Shown here piece after piece: positions 53,383 through 60,736 of a DNA stretch of 64,000 nucleotides. The translations under genes were made by a program, and so were the position numbers. The stretch covers positions 86,001 through 150,000 of the forward strand of contig NZ_KQ130459.1 in assembly GCF_001046635.1 (NCBI RefSeq). The letters run 5' to 3'. A model generated the notes under the pieces. It was not told where the DNA came from. It was given only the letters and a program-made list of their open reading frames with translations, and ran no database searches. Numbering within the stretch: position 1 is the stretch's first letter; the number at the start of each line of letters is the position of its first letter. The DNA comes from Novosphingobium barchaimii LL02. Lineage in GTDB: Bacteria > Pseudomonadota > Alphaproteobacteria > Sphingomonadales > Sphingomonadaceae.

Positions 53383-54750
53383 ATGCAGGCAGATACTCTC
53401 ATCACCGGCGCGACCATCATCACGGTGGACGGCGCGCGCCGCGTCATTCGTGACGGCGCCGTGGCTTTCACCGGCGATACCATCGTTGCGGTGGGCAAAA
53501 GTGCCGACCTCGCCTCCATCGATGCGCGTGAGGTCATCGACGGGCGGCGCTTCGTGCTCACCCCCGGGTTCATCAACTGCCACGTCCATGTCACAGAAAC
53601 GCTGATCCGGGGCTTCATCCCCGAGGCGCTGCCGTTCGACGAGGAACTGGGCGAATGGGTGATCCCGCTCTACAAAAGCCATGACGCGGCCGAGCAGGCG
53701 GTCAGCGCGAAACTGGCCATCGCCGCGATGCTGCGTTCGGGCACGACGACTTTCCTGGAAGCCGGCACCGTCATCGCCTTCGACGAAGTCATGGCCGCGA
53801 TCGAGGACACCGGCATTCGCGCCCGCAACGGCCGCTGGACCGAGGACCGCGCCTGGGACCCCTCGGCCGACGCCGAGGCGCTCACCCGCGATGCGCTCTC
53901 CGCGCTGGCGCGGGATCTGGAACGCTACCCTCAGGACGGACGCCGGATCGCCGCCTGGCCCAACCTCATCGGTCACATGACCGCCACCGACGCACTGTGG
54001 CAGGGCGTCACCGCACTGGCCACGCGTACCGGCACCGGCATTTCCGCGCATATGAGCCCGGTCGCGGGCGACAGCGAATGGTATCTAGCCAACACCGGCA
54101 AGCGCCCGGTGGAGCATCTGGCGGACCTTGGCGTGCTGGGCCCGCACCTCAACCTCGTCCACATGGTCCATATCGACGCGCGCGAGGCAGAACTGGTCGC
54201 GCAGAGCGGCACTCATGTCACTCATTGCCCCGGAGCCTCGATCCGCTGCGGCTACGGGGTGGGCAAGCACGGCCTGTTCCCCGAAATGGCGCAGGCCGGG
54301 GTCAACATCGCGCTCGGCACCGACGGGGCCGATAATCACGACATGATGCGCGTCATCACGCTGATGGCGGCGCTGTTCAAGGATGCGCGGCAGGACCGCT
54401 CGCTGTTCCCGGCGCATGAAGTGCTGGAAATGGCGACGATCAATGGCGCGAAAGTGCTGGGCATGGCCGATGCGATCGGCAGCATCGAGGTCGGCAAGAA
54501 GGCGGACATCGTCGCTCACGACACGCGCCGCCCGGAATGGCAGCCGGTCAACAATGCGGTGGATCAGCTGGTCTGGTCGGCGGACGGGCGGGGCGTGCAT
54601 TCGGTCTGGGTCGACGGGCTGCGCGTGGTCGCGGATTTCGCCTGCACCATGATCGACGAGGACGCGCTCTACGACGAGGGGCAGGCGATGGCGGATGCCG
54701 TGCTCGCCCGCTCCGGCCTGCCGCTGATGAGCGAATGGCCGATCCTGTGA
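53383..54750 (+). CDS. Amidohydrolase (AtzA/TrzA/cytosine-deaminase-like), copy 2
   Basis: A 455-residue metal-dependent hydrolase and paralogue of the gene at 38442. Metal-site residues His67, His69, His223, His260 and Asp313 are in place (FINCHVHVTE, SAHMSP, LVHMVHID, LGTDGADNHD). The shared tail SADGRGVHSVWVDG marks common descent. It is followed at 26 bases by a TfdA-type gene (or overlapped by it through GTGA at 54747). It likely deaminates or hydrolyses an intermediate of the same pathway as copy 1. Confidence 0.88.
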   Translation: MQADTLITGATIITVDGARRVIRDGAVAFTGDTIVAVGKSADLASIDAREVIDGRRFVLTPGFINCHVHVTETLIRGFIPEALPFDEELGEWVIPLYKSHDAAEQAVSAKLAIAAMLRSGTTTFLEAGTVIAFDEVMAAIEDTGIRARNGRWTEDRAWDPSADAEALTRDALSALARDLERYPQDGRRIAAWPNLIGHMTATDALWQGVTALATRTGTGISAHMSPVAGDSEWYLANTGKRPVEHLADLGVLGPHLNLVHMVHIDAREAELVAQSGTHVTHCPGASIRCGYGVGKHGLFPEMAQAGVNIALGTDGADNHDMMRVITLMAALFKDARQDRSLFPAHEVLEMATINGAKVLGMADAIGSIEVGKKADIVAHDTRRPEWQPVNNAVDQLVWSADGRGVHSVWVDGLRVVADFACTMIDEDALYDEGQAMADAVLARSGLPLMSEWPIL

Positions 54751-54776
54751 CACCATCAATCGAGGAAGCGAACACG

Positions 54777-55592
54777 GTGGAATATTCGGCAATCACGGTC
54801 ACTGCGCTCACCCCCGGCATGGGCGGGATCGTCTCGGGCGTGGACCTGACGCAGCCGCTTTCGGACATTCAGGTCGCGGAACTGCACCGCGCGCTGGACG
54901 ACCGGCTGGTCATCTTCTTTCGCGACCAGCCGCTGGATCACGCGGCGCACATCCGTTTCGCCAATTACTTCGGCGGCATCCACATCGCGCCCAGCACCAA
55001 GCCGTGGCAGGCGCCCGGCCATCCCGAAGTGACGGTGATCCACGCCGACGCCGATTCCACCTTCGTCGCGGGCGAGGACTGGCATTCTGACATGAGCTGC
55101 GACCCCGAACCGCCGCTGGGTTCGATCCTCTACCTGCACACCATCCCGCCTTGCGGCGGCGACACCGCGTTCTCGAACATGTACGCGGCCTACGATGCGC
55201 TGTCGGACCGGATGAAGGACCACCTCGAAGGGCTTACCGCCATGCACGACGCCGTCGTCGGCTTTGGCGGCATCACGCCCGAAGGCATGACCCTGCCGCG
55301 CACCAGCCATCCGGTGATCCGCACGCACCCCTCGACTGGGCGCAAATGCATCTACGTCAACAAGGGCTTCACCACGTATATCGAAGGCATCCCCCGGCCC
55401 GAAAGCGACGCGTTGCTCGCCTACCTGTTCGACCATGTGAAGCAGCCGCTGTTCCAGTGCCGGTTCACCTGGGAAGCGCATTCGATCGCGTTCTGGGACA
55501 ACCGCTGCGCCCAGCACTCGGCGATCTGGGATTATTTCCCGCAAGTGCGCTCGGGCTTTCGCGTCCAGATCCTGGGCGACGTGCCGCGTTGA
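54777..55592 (+). CDS. TauD/TfdA-family Fe(II)/2-oxoglutarate dioxygenase (copy 2)
   Basis: A 271-residue dioxygenase, paralogue of the gene at 36265. Facial triad His103, Asp105 (EDWHSDMS) and His247 (DNRCAQHSAIWDYFPQVRSGFR). GTG 54777 is favoured by GAGGAAG at 54762-54768. GTG 54747 overlapping the amidohydrolase stop, or ATG 54735, are alternatives. The neighbourhood, an amidohydrolase directly upstream, mirrors copy 1. Followed by an intrinsic-type hairpin. Confidence 0.88.
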   Translation: MEYSAITVTALTPGMGGIVSGVDLTQPLSDIQVAELHRALDDRLVIFFRDQPLDHAAHIRFANYFGGIHIAPSTKPWQAPGHPEVTVIHADADSTFVAGEDWHSDMSCDPEPPLGSILYLHTIPPCGGDTAFSNMYAAYDALSDRMKDHLEGLTAMHDAVVGFGGITPEGMTLPRTSHPVIRTHPSTGRKCIYVNKGFTTYIEGIPRPESDALLAYLFDHVKQPLFQCRFTWEAHSIAFWDNRCAQHSAIWDYFPQVRSGFRVQILGDVPR

Positions 55593-55628
55593 GCGGCGGT
55601 TTTAGGACAGGGCGCGCAACATAAAACT

Positions 55629-55651
55629 GCCCCGCTCATGACGAGCGGGGC
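55629..55651. terminator. Hairpin terminator between convergent genes
   Basis: GCCCCGCT (55629-55636) and AGCGGGGC (55644-55651), a perfect eight-base stem, followed by GCGTTTAATT. It separates the TfdA gene from the convergent sugar dehydrogenase. Confidence 0.6.
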
Positions 55652-55693
55652 GCGTTTAATTCGCAGGGCAGGGGCAGCGCTGGCCGCTCTGGT

Positions 55694-56614
55694 TCAGAAG
55701 GCGAAAGCCTCGGTCACACGGCGATCCGCGATCAGGAATGCATCGGCGACGAGCCGCAGCGGGCGCAGGTCGACGTCGATCGCGCGTTCGGCCACGAGGT
55801 CGGCAAAGCGGTCGTAAAGCCGTGCGTATTCCTCGTCGGGCGCGGTCTGCTCTGCCTCGCCGGGCAGCTGGATCACGCTGCCGCCCTGCGTAAGGCGCAG
55901 GGTTCCCGCATCGGTGTCGACTTCGATGGACCATGTCTGCGGGCCGGTCTGGAGGAAGTCGAACTCGGCGCGCACTTCGGCGCTGCCGCAGCGCATCAAG
56001 ATGCTGGCGGCCAGCGGCGAGGCGCGGCCTTCAGGCACGTCCATGCTGGCGCTTTCCACAAAGAGTTCGCGCGGCAGGATTTCAGTCGCGATCGACAGCG
56101 CGTTGATGCCGGGATCGAAGACCCCGAAGCCGCCGGGGCCAAGAATCCATTCCTGCCCCGGGTGCCAGCGGCGGATATCTTCCTTCCAGTCGATCCGCAC
56201 CGCATCAATGCGCTTGTCGGCCAGCCAGGCGCGGGCAGGGGCCACGCCCGCCGCTTCGCGCGAGTGCCAGGTGGCGAACAGCGAGACGCCCGCCTTGCGC
56301 GCTGCCGCGACGAGCGCTTCGACATGCGAGAGCGTTACCGCCGGCGGCTTTTCGAGCATGACGTGCACGCCCGCCTCGATGGCGATCAGCGCCTGTTCGT
56401 AGCGCCCGTCCGGCGGCGTACAGAGCGAGACGGCGTCGAGCGCCGTAGCGCTAACCATCTCTGCGATATCGTGATAGCCGTCCACCCCGTCGAGGCGGCC
56501 ATGTCGGCTGGCGGTGGCGACGAGGTTCAGCCGGTCATTCCCGGCAATCGCGGGAAAGTGCTGGTCACGGGCGATCTTGCCGATGCCAACGAGGCCCAAT
56601 CTTACAGGCTCCAC
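55694..56614 (-). CDS. L-arabinose / D-galactose 1-dehydrogenase (Gfo/Idh/MocA family)
   Basis: A 306-residue aldose 1-dehydrogenase. RLGLVGIGKIARDQHFPAI at the N-terminus, VMLEKPPAVTLSHVEAL, FATWHSR and RRWHPGQEWILGPGGFGVFDPGIN closely match L-arabinose 1-dehydrogenase of Azospirillum and bacterial D-galactose dehydrogenase. It oxidises the sugar to its 1,4-lactone with NAD(P)+, first step of the non-phosphorylating pathway. The GTG start at 56614 has GAGGAG six bases upstream. The FadR-type regulator is divergent in function but on the same strand upstream, and alpha-ketoglutaric semialdehyde dehydrogenase is 2.6 kb away. Confidence 0.85.
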   Translation of the reverse strand: MEPVRLGLVGIGKIARDQHFPAIAGNDRLNLVATASRHGRLDGVDGYHDIAEMVSATALDAVSLCTPPDGRYEQALIAIEAGVHVMLEKPPAVTLSHVEALVAAARKAGVSLFATWHSREAAGVAPARAWLADKRIDAVRIDWKEDIRRWHPGQEWILGPGGFGVFDPGINALSIATEILPRELFVESASMDVPEGRASPLAASILMRCGSAEVRAEFDFLQTGPQTWSIEVDTDAGTLRLTQGGSVIQLPGEAEQTAPDEEYARLYDRFADLVAERAIDVDLRPLRLVADAFLIADRRVTEAFAF

Positions 56615-56726
56615 GTCGAACTCCTCTTTTATAGTATTTATCGCGCTTTATCGCCGCAAAGCGCGTGGATCAATCGCGAAAGCGCTGGGGTGCCATGGGA
56701 AAAGGCTGGTTTTCACAGCAGCGTGA

Positions 56727-57464
56727 TCATTCGCCCGCTGGTTGCCGGTCCTCGATCAGGCCAAGGACGTCGCCGATGATCCGGCGCATCGCGATCCTCG
56801 CCGCGTCGGGATCGCGCGCGGCGATAGCATCGCGCACCTTGGCGTGTTCGGCAACGTCTGCGGAGCGGCCCTTGATGCGGTTGGTGAAGCGGATCGAGGT
56901 GCGCAGCGCGGTACTGACCACGTCGCGCAGCTGGATGTAGAACGGGTTTTTCGAGGCCCGCAGGATCGCGACGTGGAAGGCGATATCGGCTTCCAGCGGG
57001 TCGTCCAGCCCGTGCTCGGCAGCCTGCATACGCTCCAGCCCGGCGTCGATGCGTGCCAGATCGTCTTCGCCCGCGACCGTGGCCGCCAGCGCCGCGCCTT
57101 CCGGCTCCACCGCGACGCGCAGTTCGTTGAACTGGCGCAGCAGGTCGATGGAGAGCTTGCGTTCCAGCATCCAGCGCAGCACGTCGGTGTCGAACAGGTT
57201 CCAGGACGAGGTCGGCTGCACCGTGGTCCCTTGGCGCGGTCGGGCGCTGAGCAGGCCCTTGGCGGTCAGCATCTTCACCGCTTCACGGGTGACGGAGCGG
57301 CTGACGCCGTGCTGCTTGGCGAGTTCGGCTTCGGTGGGGAACACGGCTTTCTCGAACTGGCCAGTAACGATGGCGCGGCCGATATTGTCGAGCAGTCCGT
57401 ATGTCAGGTTGCGGCCGAGCTGTGCAGCGGGTTCATCGATGATGAGGTGGGAAGAGCCTGTCAC
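56727..57464 (-). CDS. GntR/FadR-family transcriptional regulator
   Basis: A 245-residue FadR-type regulator. The winged helix reads FPTEAELAKQHGVSRSVTREAVKMLTAKGLLSARPRQGTTV, followed by the all-helical FCD domain with metal-type histidines (ADIAFHVAILRASKNPFY, AEHAKVRDAIAARD). GTG 57464 is chosen with AAGG upstream; the open frame runs to 57551 without a good site. It is 112 bases upstream of the aldose dehydrogenase gene on the same strand and probably responds to a sugar acid. Direct repeats ahead of it (57561-57586) are a candidate operator. Confidence 0.87.
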   Translation of the reverse strand: MTGSSHLIIDEPAAQLGRNLTYGLLDNIGRAIVTGQFEKAVFPTEAELAKQHGVSRSVTREAVKMLTAKGLLSARPRQGTTVQPTSSWNLFDTDVLRWMLERKLSIDLLRQFNELRVAVEPEGAALAATVAGEDDLARIDAGLERMQAAEHGLDDPLEADIAFHVAILRASKNPFYIQLRDVVSTALRTSIRFTNRIKGRSADVAEHAKVRDAIAARDPDAARIAMRRIIGDVLGLIEDRQPAGE

Positions 57465-57560
57465 GAACCTTGTCCTTATTACCGGCCTGCGCGCTGCGCT
57501 TTTCCGATCCTGTCGCACCAGGCATCGTAAAGGGCAGCGCACGCTACGCAAGGTCCTTTG

Positions 57561-57586
57561 ATATGATAAGTCGATTCATATGATAA
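57561..57586. promoter_or_regulatory. Direct repeat ATATGATAA x2 upstream of FadR-type gene
   Basis: ATATGATAA occurs at 57561-57569 and 57578-57586, 17 bases apart, in an AT-rich stretch about 100 bases ahead of the regulator start. It is a candidate operator or promoter of the FadR-type gene, with control of the divergent PepSY gene also possible. Confidence 0.35.
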
Positions 57587-57756
57587 TTGTGATTGATGGC
57601 GCGGAGAAGGTATCGCCGGAAACGACAGCCGTTTGCGCGTTAAGGCCGCGCTGTCTTGCGAGGGGCGGGGGCTTGGCCTAGGCAACGCTAGTGCTCGCTT
57701 GTCTGCAGCCCGCATTTTTCGCCGGTTTCGAACGGTTCATCTAAAACGGAAAATCC

Positions 57757-58923
57757 GTGACGCGCAATTCGATCCGAGCCTGGTACCTGGTGCATAAGTG
57801 GACGAGCCTTGCGTGCACCCTGTTCCTGCTGATGCTGTGCCTTACCGGGCTGCCGCTGATCTTCCATGACGAGATCGACGTGCTCACCGAAGGGCCATCG
57901 CAGGTGGGTATGCCGGGTGTCGGCTCGTCTTCCGACACGCCGGGACTGCTGCCGCTCGACACGATGCTGAAGATCGCGATTGCCAAGCGGCCGGGCGAGG
58001 TCGCTGCCTTCATGGCATTCGACAACGAAGGGCCGTTGATGACCGTCACCACCGCGCCCCGGCCGGACTCGCCCTCCGCGCAGATGACGGTTCTTATTCT
58101 CGACCGCTCCACCGGAAAGCTGGTGTCACAGGCGGACGAGAGCGGGGTGATGCACTTCCTGCTGCAACTTCACACCGACATGTTCCTGGGCCTGCCGGGG
58201 ATGCTGTTCCTGGGGTTCATGGGGCTGCTGTTCACCGCCGCGATCGTTTCGGGCGTGGTCCTTTACGCGCCCTTCATGCGCAAGATCGCTTTCGGCACGT
58301 TGCGGACCTCGCGCAGCCCCCGGCTCAAATGGCTCGACTATCACAACCTGCTGGGCATCGCCGCGCTGGCCTGGACGCTGGTGGTGGGGCTTACCGGCGT
58401 GGTGAACACGCTGGCGACACCGATCAACCGGGTATGGCAAAGCCGCGAACTGGCCGCGATGACCAGCGCCTATGCCGGCAAGCCCGCGCTGGAGCGTTCG
58501 CGCTACGTGTCGCTCGACAAGGCCATGGCGCAGGCGCGCAAGGCGTTGCCGGACACCAACCCGCAGTTCATCGGCTTTCCAGGCGGGGCCTTCAGTTCCA
58601 AGCACCACTACGCGGTGTTCTTTCAGGGCGATACGCCGCTGACCCAGCGCCTGCTGACCCCCGCGCTGATCGATGCCGAGACCGGGGCATTCACCGATGC
58701 CCGGCCGATGCCGTGGTACAATCAGGCGCTGGCGCTGTCGCAGCCTCTGCATTTCGGGGACTATGGCGGGCCGCCGCTGAAGATCCTCTGGGCGGTTCTG
58801 GACCTGTTCACGATCCTGATCCTGGGCAGCGGTCTTTACCTGTGGCTGGGCAAGCGCAAGACCTCCGTCGATGCGCATGTGCGCGAAGTGGAGACCGGCG
58901 GAACGGCGGGCGCGGCGGCATGA
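57757..58923 (+). CDS. PepSY-associated transmembrane protein
   Basis: A 388-residue PepSY_TM protein with four to five membrane helices: LVHKWTSLACTLFLLMLCLTGLPLIF at the start, LGLPGMLFLGFMGLLFTAAIVSG in the middle, LDYHNLLGIAALAWTLVVGLTG, and LDLFTILILGSGLYLWLG at the end. The H-K-W and Y-H-N-L motifs are conserved histidines that may bind heme. GTG start at 57757. It overlaps by four bases (ATGA) with a small membrane-protein gene. The pair resembles the iron-associated units of PepSY plus tiny membrane proteins; role is inferred. Confidence 0.85.
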   Translation: MTRNSIRAWYLVHKWTSLACTLFLLMLCLTGLPLIFHDEIDVLTEGPSQVGMPGVGSSSDTPGLLPLDTMLKIAIAKRPGEVAAFMAFDNEGPLMTVTTAPRPDSPSAQMTVLILDRSTGKLVSQADESGVMHFLLQLHTDMFLGLPGMLFLGFMGLLFTAAIVSGVVLYAPFMRKIAFGTLRTSRSPRLKWLDYHNLLGIAALAWTLVVGLTGVVNTLATPINRVWQSRELAAMTSAYAGKPALERSRYVSLDKAMAQARKALPDTNPQFIGFPGGAFSSKHHYAVFFQGDTPLTQRLLTPALIDAETGAFTDARPMPWYNQALALSQPLHFGDYGGPPLKILWAVLDLFTILILGSGLYLWLGKRKTSVDAHVREVETGGTAGAAA

Positions 58924-59102
58924 AGCGTGCAAAGCAGTCGCTGCGCCAGGTATTCGCCGTCCCCGCGGTGCTGGCCGTGTTGAGTCTGGTCGGCCTCATC
59001 GCCGCGCTTACCGGCGATGGACTGCGTGATGTCCTTTCGTGGATCGCGCTGGGGGTGCCGGTGCTGGCGGTGGTCTGGGCGATGAGGTTTCGGCGCAGCT
59101 GA
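58920..59102 (+). CDS. Small membrane protein coupled to PepSY gene
   Basis: A 60-residue protein with two hydrophobic segments (FAVPAVLAVLSLVGLIAAL and ILSWIALGVPVLAVVWA-like). Basic N-terminus (MKRAKQSLR) and C-terminus (RFRRS). Its ATG overlaps the PepSY stop as ATGA, so translation is coupled. I do not assign a family; location corresponds to DUF3649/DUF3325-type partners of PepSY proteins. Confidence 0.75.
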   Translation: MKRAKQSLRQVFAVPAVLAVLSLVGLIAALTGDGLRDVLSWIALGVPVLAVVWAMRFRRS

Positions 59103-59249
59103 ACGGCGCTTGCGCTTTTTACATGCCTAACCTTTCACCGTGCGGTTGCGCCCGCGCCGGGGGCTTCCGATATAGCGGCGTGATCCCCGCCGCGCCGGAG
59201 CGATCCCGCAGGATCGCCGGCTTTCGGCAAACTCATGGAGTCGTATCGA

Positions 59250-60689
59250 ATGGCCTATCTGGACACCCAGCTCTTCATCAATGGCGATTGGCAGAATGCT
59301 GCCGATGGCCGCACGCTGGCAGTACAGAACCCCGCGACCGGGCAGGAAATCGGCCGCGTCGCCCATGCGGGCAAGGCGGACCTCGACCGCGCGCTGGATG
59401 CAGCGCAGCGCGGTTTCGAGATCTGGCGCGATTATACTCCGGCCGCGCGCAGCAAGATCATGCGCCAGGCCGCAGCCCTGATGCGCGAGCGCGCGGGCGA
59501 CATCGCCCTGCTGCTTACCCAGGAACAGGGCAAGCCGCTGGCCGAGGCCAAGGGTGAGGCGATGGCCGCCGCCGAGATCATCGAATGGTTCGCCGAGGAA
59601 GGCTTCCGCGTCTACGGCCGCCTTGTCCCGCACCGCACCAACCTTGCGATCCGGCAGATGGTCATCAAGGACCCGGTCGGCCCGGTCGCCGCTTTCACGC
59701 CGTGGAATTTCCCGATCAACCAGGTCGTCCGCAAGATCGGCGCAGGCCTTGCAGCGGGCTGCTCGATGATCGTCAAGGCGCCCGAAGAAACCCCGGCCAG
59801 CCCGGCGGCGCTTATCAGGGCGTTCCAGGATGCAGGGCTGCCCGAAGGCGTGCTGGGCCTGGTCTACGGCGATCCGGCCGAGATTTCGGAATACCTGATC
59901 GCAAGTCCGATCATTCGCAAGATCACCTTCACCGGCTCCACCCCGGTGGGCAAGCTGCTGGCGGGCCTTGCCGGGCAGCACATGAAGCGGGTGTCGATGG
60001 AACTGGGCGGTCATGCCCCGGTGATCGTCTGCGAGGACGCCGACGTCGATCTTGCGGTGAAAAGCGTGGGCGGGGCCAAGTTCCGCAATGCCGGGCAGGT
60101 GTGCATCTCGCCCACGCGCTTCCTGGTGCACAACAGCGTGAAGCAGCAGTTCGCCGAAAAGTTGGCCGACCTTGCCCGCGGCATCAAGGTGGGTGACGGC
60201 ATGGAAGAGGGCACCCAGATGGGCCCGCTCGCCAATCCGCGCCGCCTGTCCGCCATGGCCGAATTCCAGCAGGACGCGGTGGCCAAGGGCGCCACGCTTC
60301 TGGCCGGTGGCAGCCGTATCGGCGAGACCGGCAACTTCTGGCAGCCGACCGTCCTGAACGACGTGCCGCTCGATGCCCGCCTGTTCAACGACGAGCCGTT
60401 CGGCCCGGTCGCCGGCATTCGCGGGTTCGACAAGCTGGAGGAAGCCATCGCCGAGGCCAACCGCCTGTCGTTCGGGCTGGCCGGCTACGCCTTCACCCGC
60501 TCGCTCGCCAATGCGGACCTGCTGACGCGGCGCGTGGAAGTGGGGATGCTGTGGGTGAATACCCCGGCGGCAGCCTCGGCGGAGCTGCCGTTCGGGGGCA
60601 TCAAGGATTCCGGCTACGGCACCGAGGGCGGCCCCGAAGCGCTCGACAACTACCTCAACACCCGCGCGGTCGTGGTCGCCAACGTCTGA
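59250..60689 (+). CDS. Alpha-ketoglutaric semialdehyde dehydrogenase / succinate-semialdehyde dehydrogenase family
   Basis: A 479-residue aldehyde dehydrogenase. Nearly the full pattern of Azospirillum alpha-ketoglutaric semialdehyde dehydrogenase is visible: [40 protein letters not shown] with the general base Glu, and the nucleophile Cys in [18 protein letters not shown] at 59237-59240 suits ATG 59250. It converts 2,5-dioxopentanoate to 2-oxoglutarate, last step of oxidative arabinose/galactarate pathways. Closeness of an arabinose/galactose 1-dehydrogenase gene supports that role over GABA catabolism. Confidence 0.85.
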   Translation: MAYLDTQLFINGDWQNAADGRTLAVQNPATGQEIGRVAHAGKADLDRALDAAQRGFEIWRDYTPAARSKIMRQAAALMRERAGDIALLLTQEQGKPLAEAKGEAMAAAEIIEWFAEEGFRVYGRLVPHRTNLAIRQMVIKDPVGPVAAFTPWNFPINQVVRKIGAGLAAGCSMIVKAPEETPASPAALIRAFQDAGLPEGVLGLVYGDPAEISEYLIASPIIRKITFTGSTPVGKLLAGLAGQHMKRVSMELGGHAPVIVCEDADVDLAVKSVGGAKFRNAGQVCISPTRFLVHNSVKQQFAEKLADLARGIKVGDGMEEGTQMGPLANPRRLSAMAEFQQDAVAKGATLLAGGSRIGETGNFWQPTVLNDVPLDARLFNDEPFGPVAGIRGFDKLEEAIAEANRLSFGLAGYAFTRSLANADLLTRRVEVGMLWVNTPAAASAELPFGGIKDSGYGTEGGPEALDNYLNTRAVVVANV

Positions 60690-60698
60690 TCGTTAATG

Positions 60699-60730
60699 GC
60701 GGGGAGGCACGGGCAGCCGTGCCTCCCCGC
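60699..60730. terminator. Terminator between convergent genes
   Basis: GCGGGGAGGCACGG (60699-60712) pairs perfectly with CCGTGCCTCCCCGC (60717-60730); AT-rich sequence flanks both sides, so it may serve both directions. Confidence 0.75.
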
Positions 60731-60736
60731 ATTGGT

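Noticed and set aside
54735-54776. Upstream starts (ATG 54735, GTG 54747) for the second TfdA gene
   Set aside because: Possible, but GTG 54777 has the only well-spaced ribosome site and matches the usual family N-terminus; kept as alternatives only.
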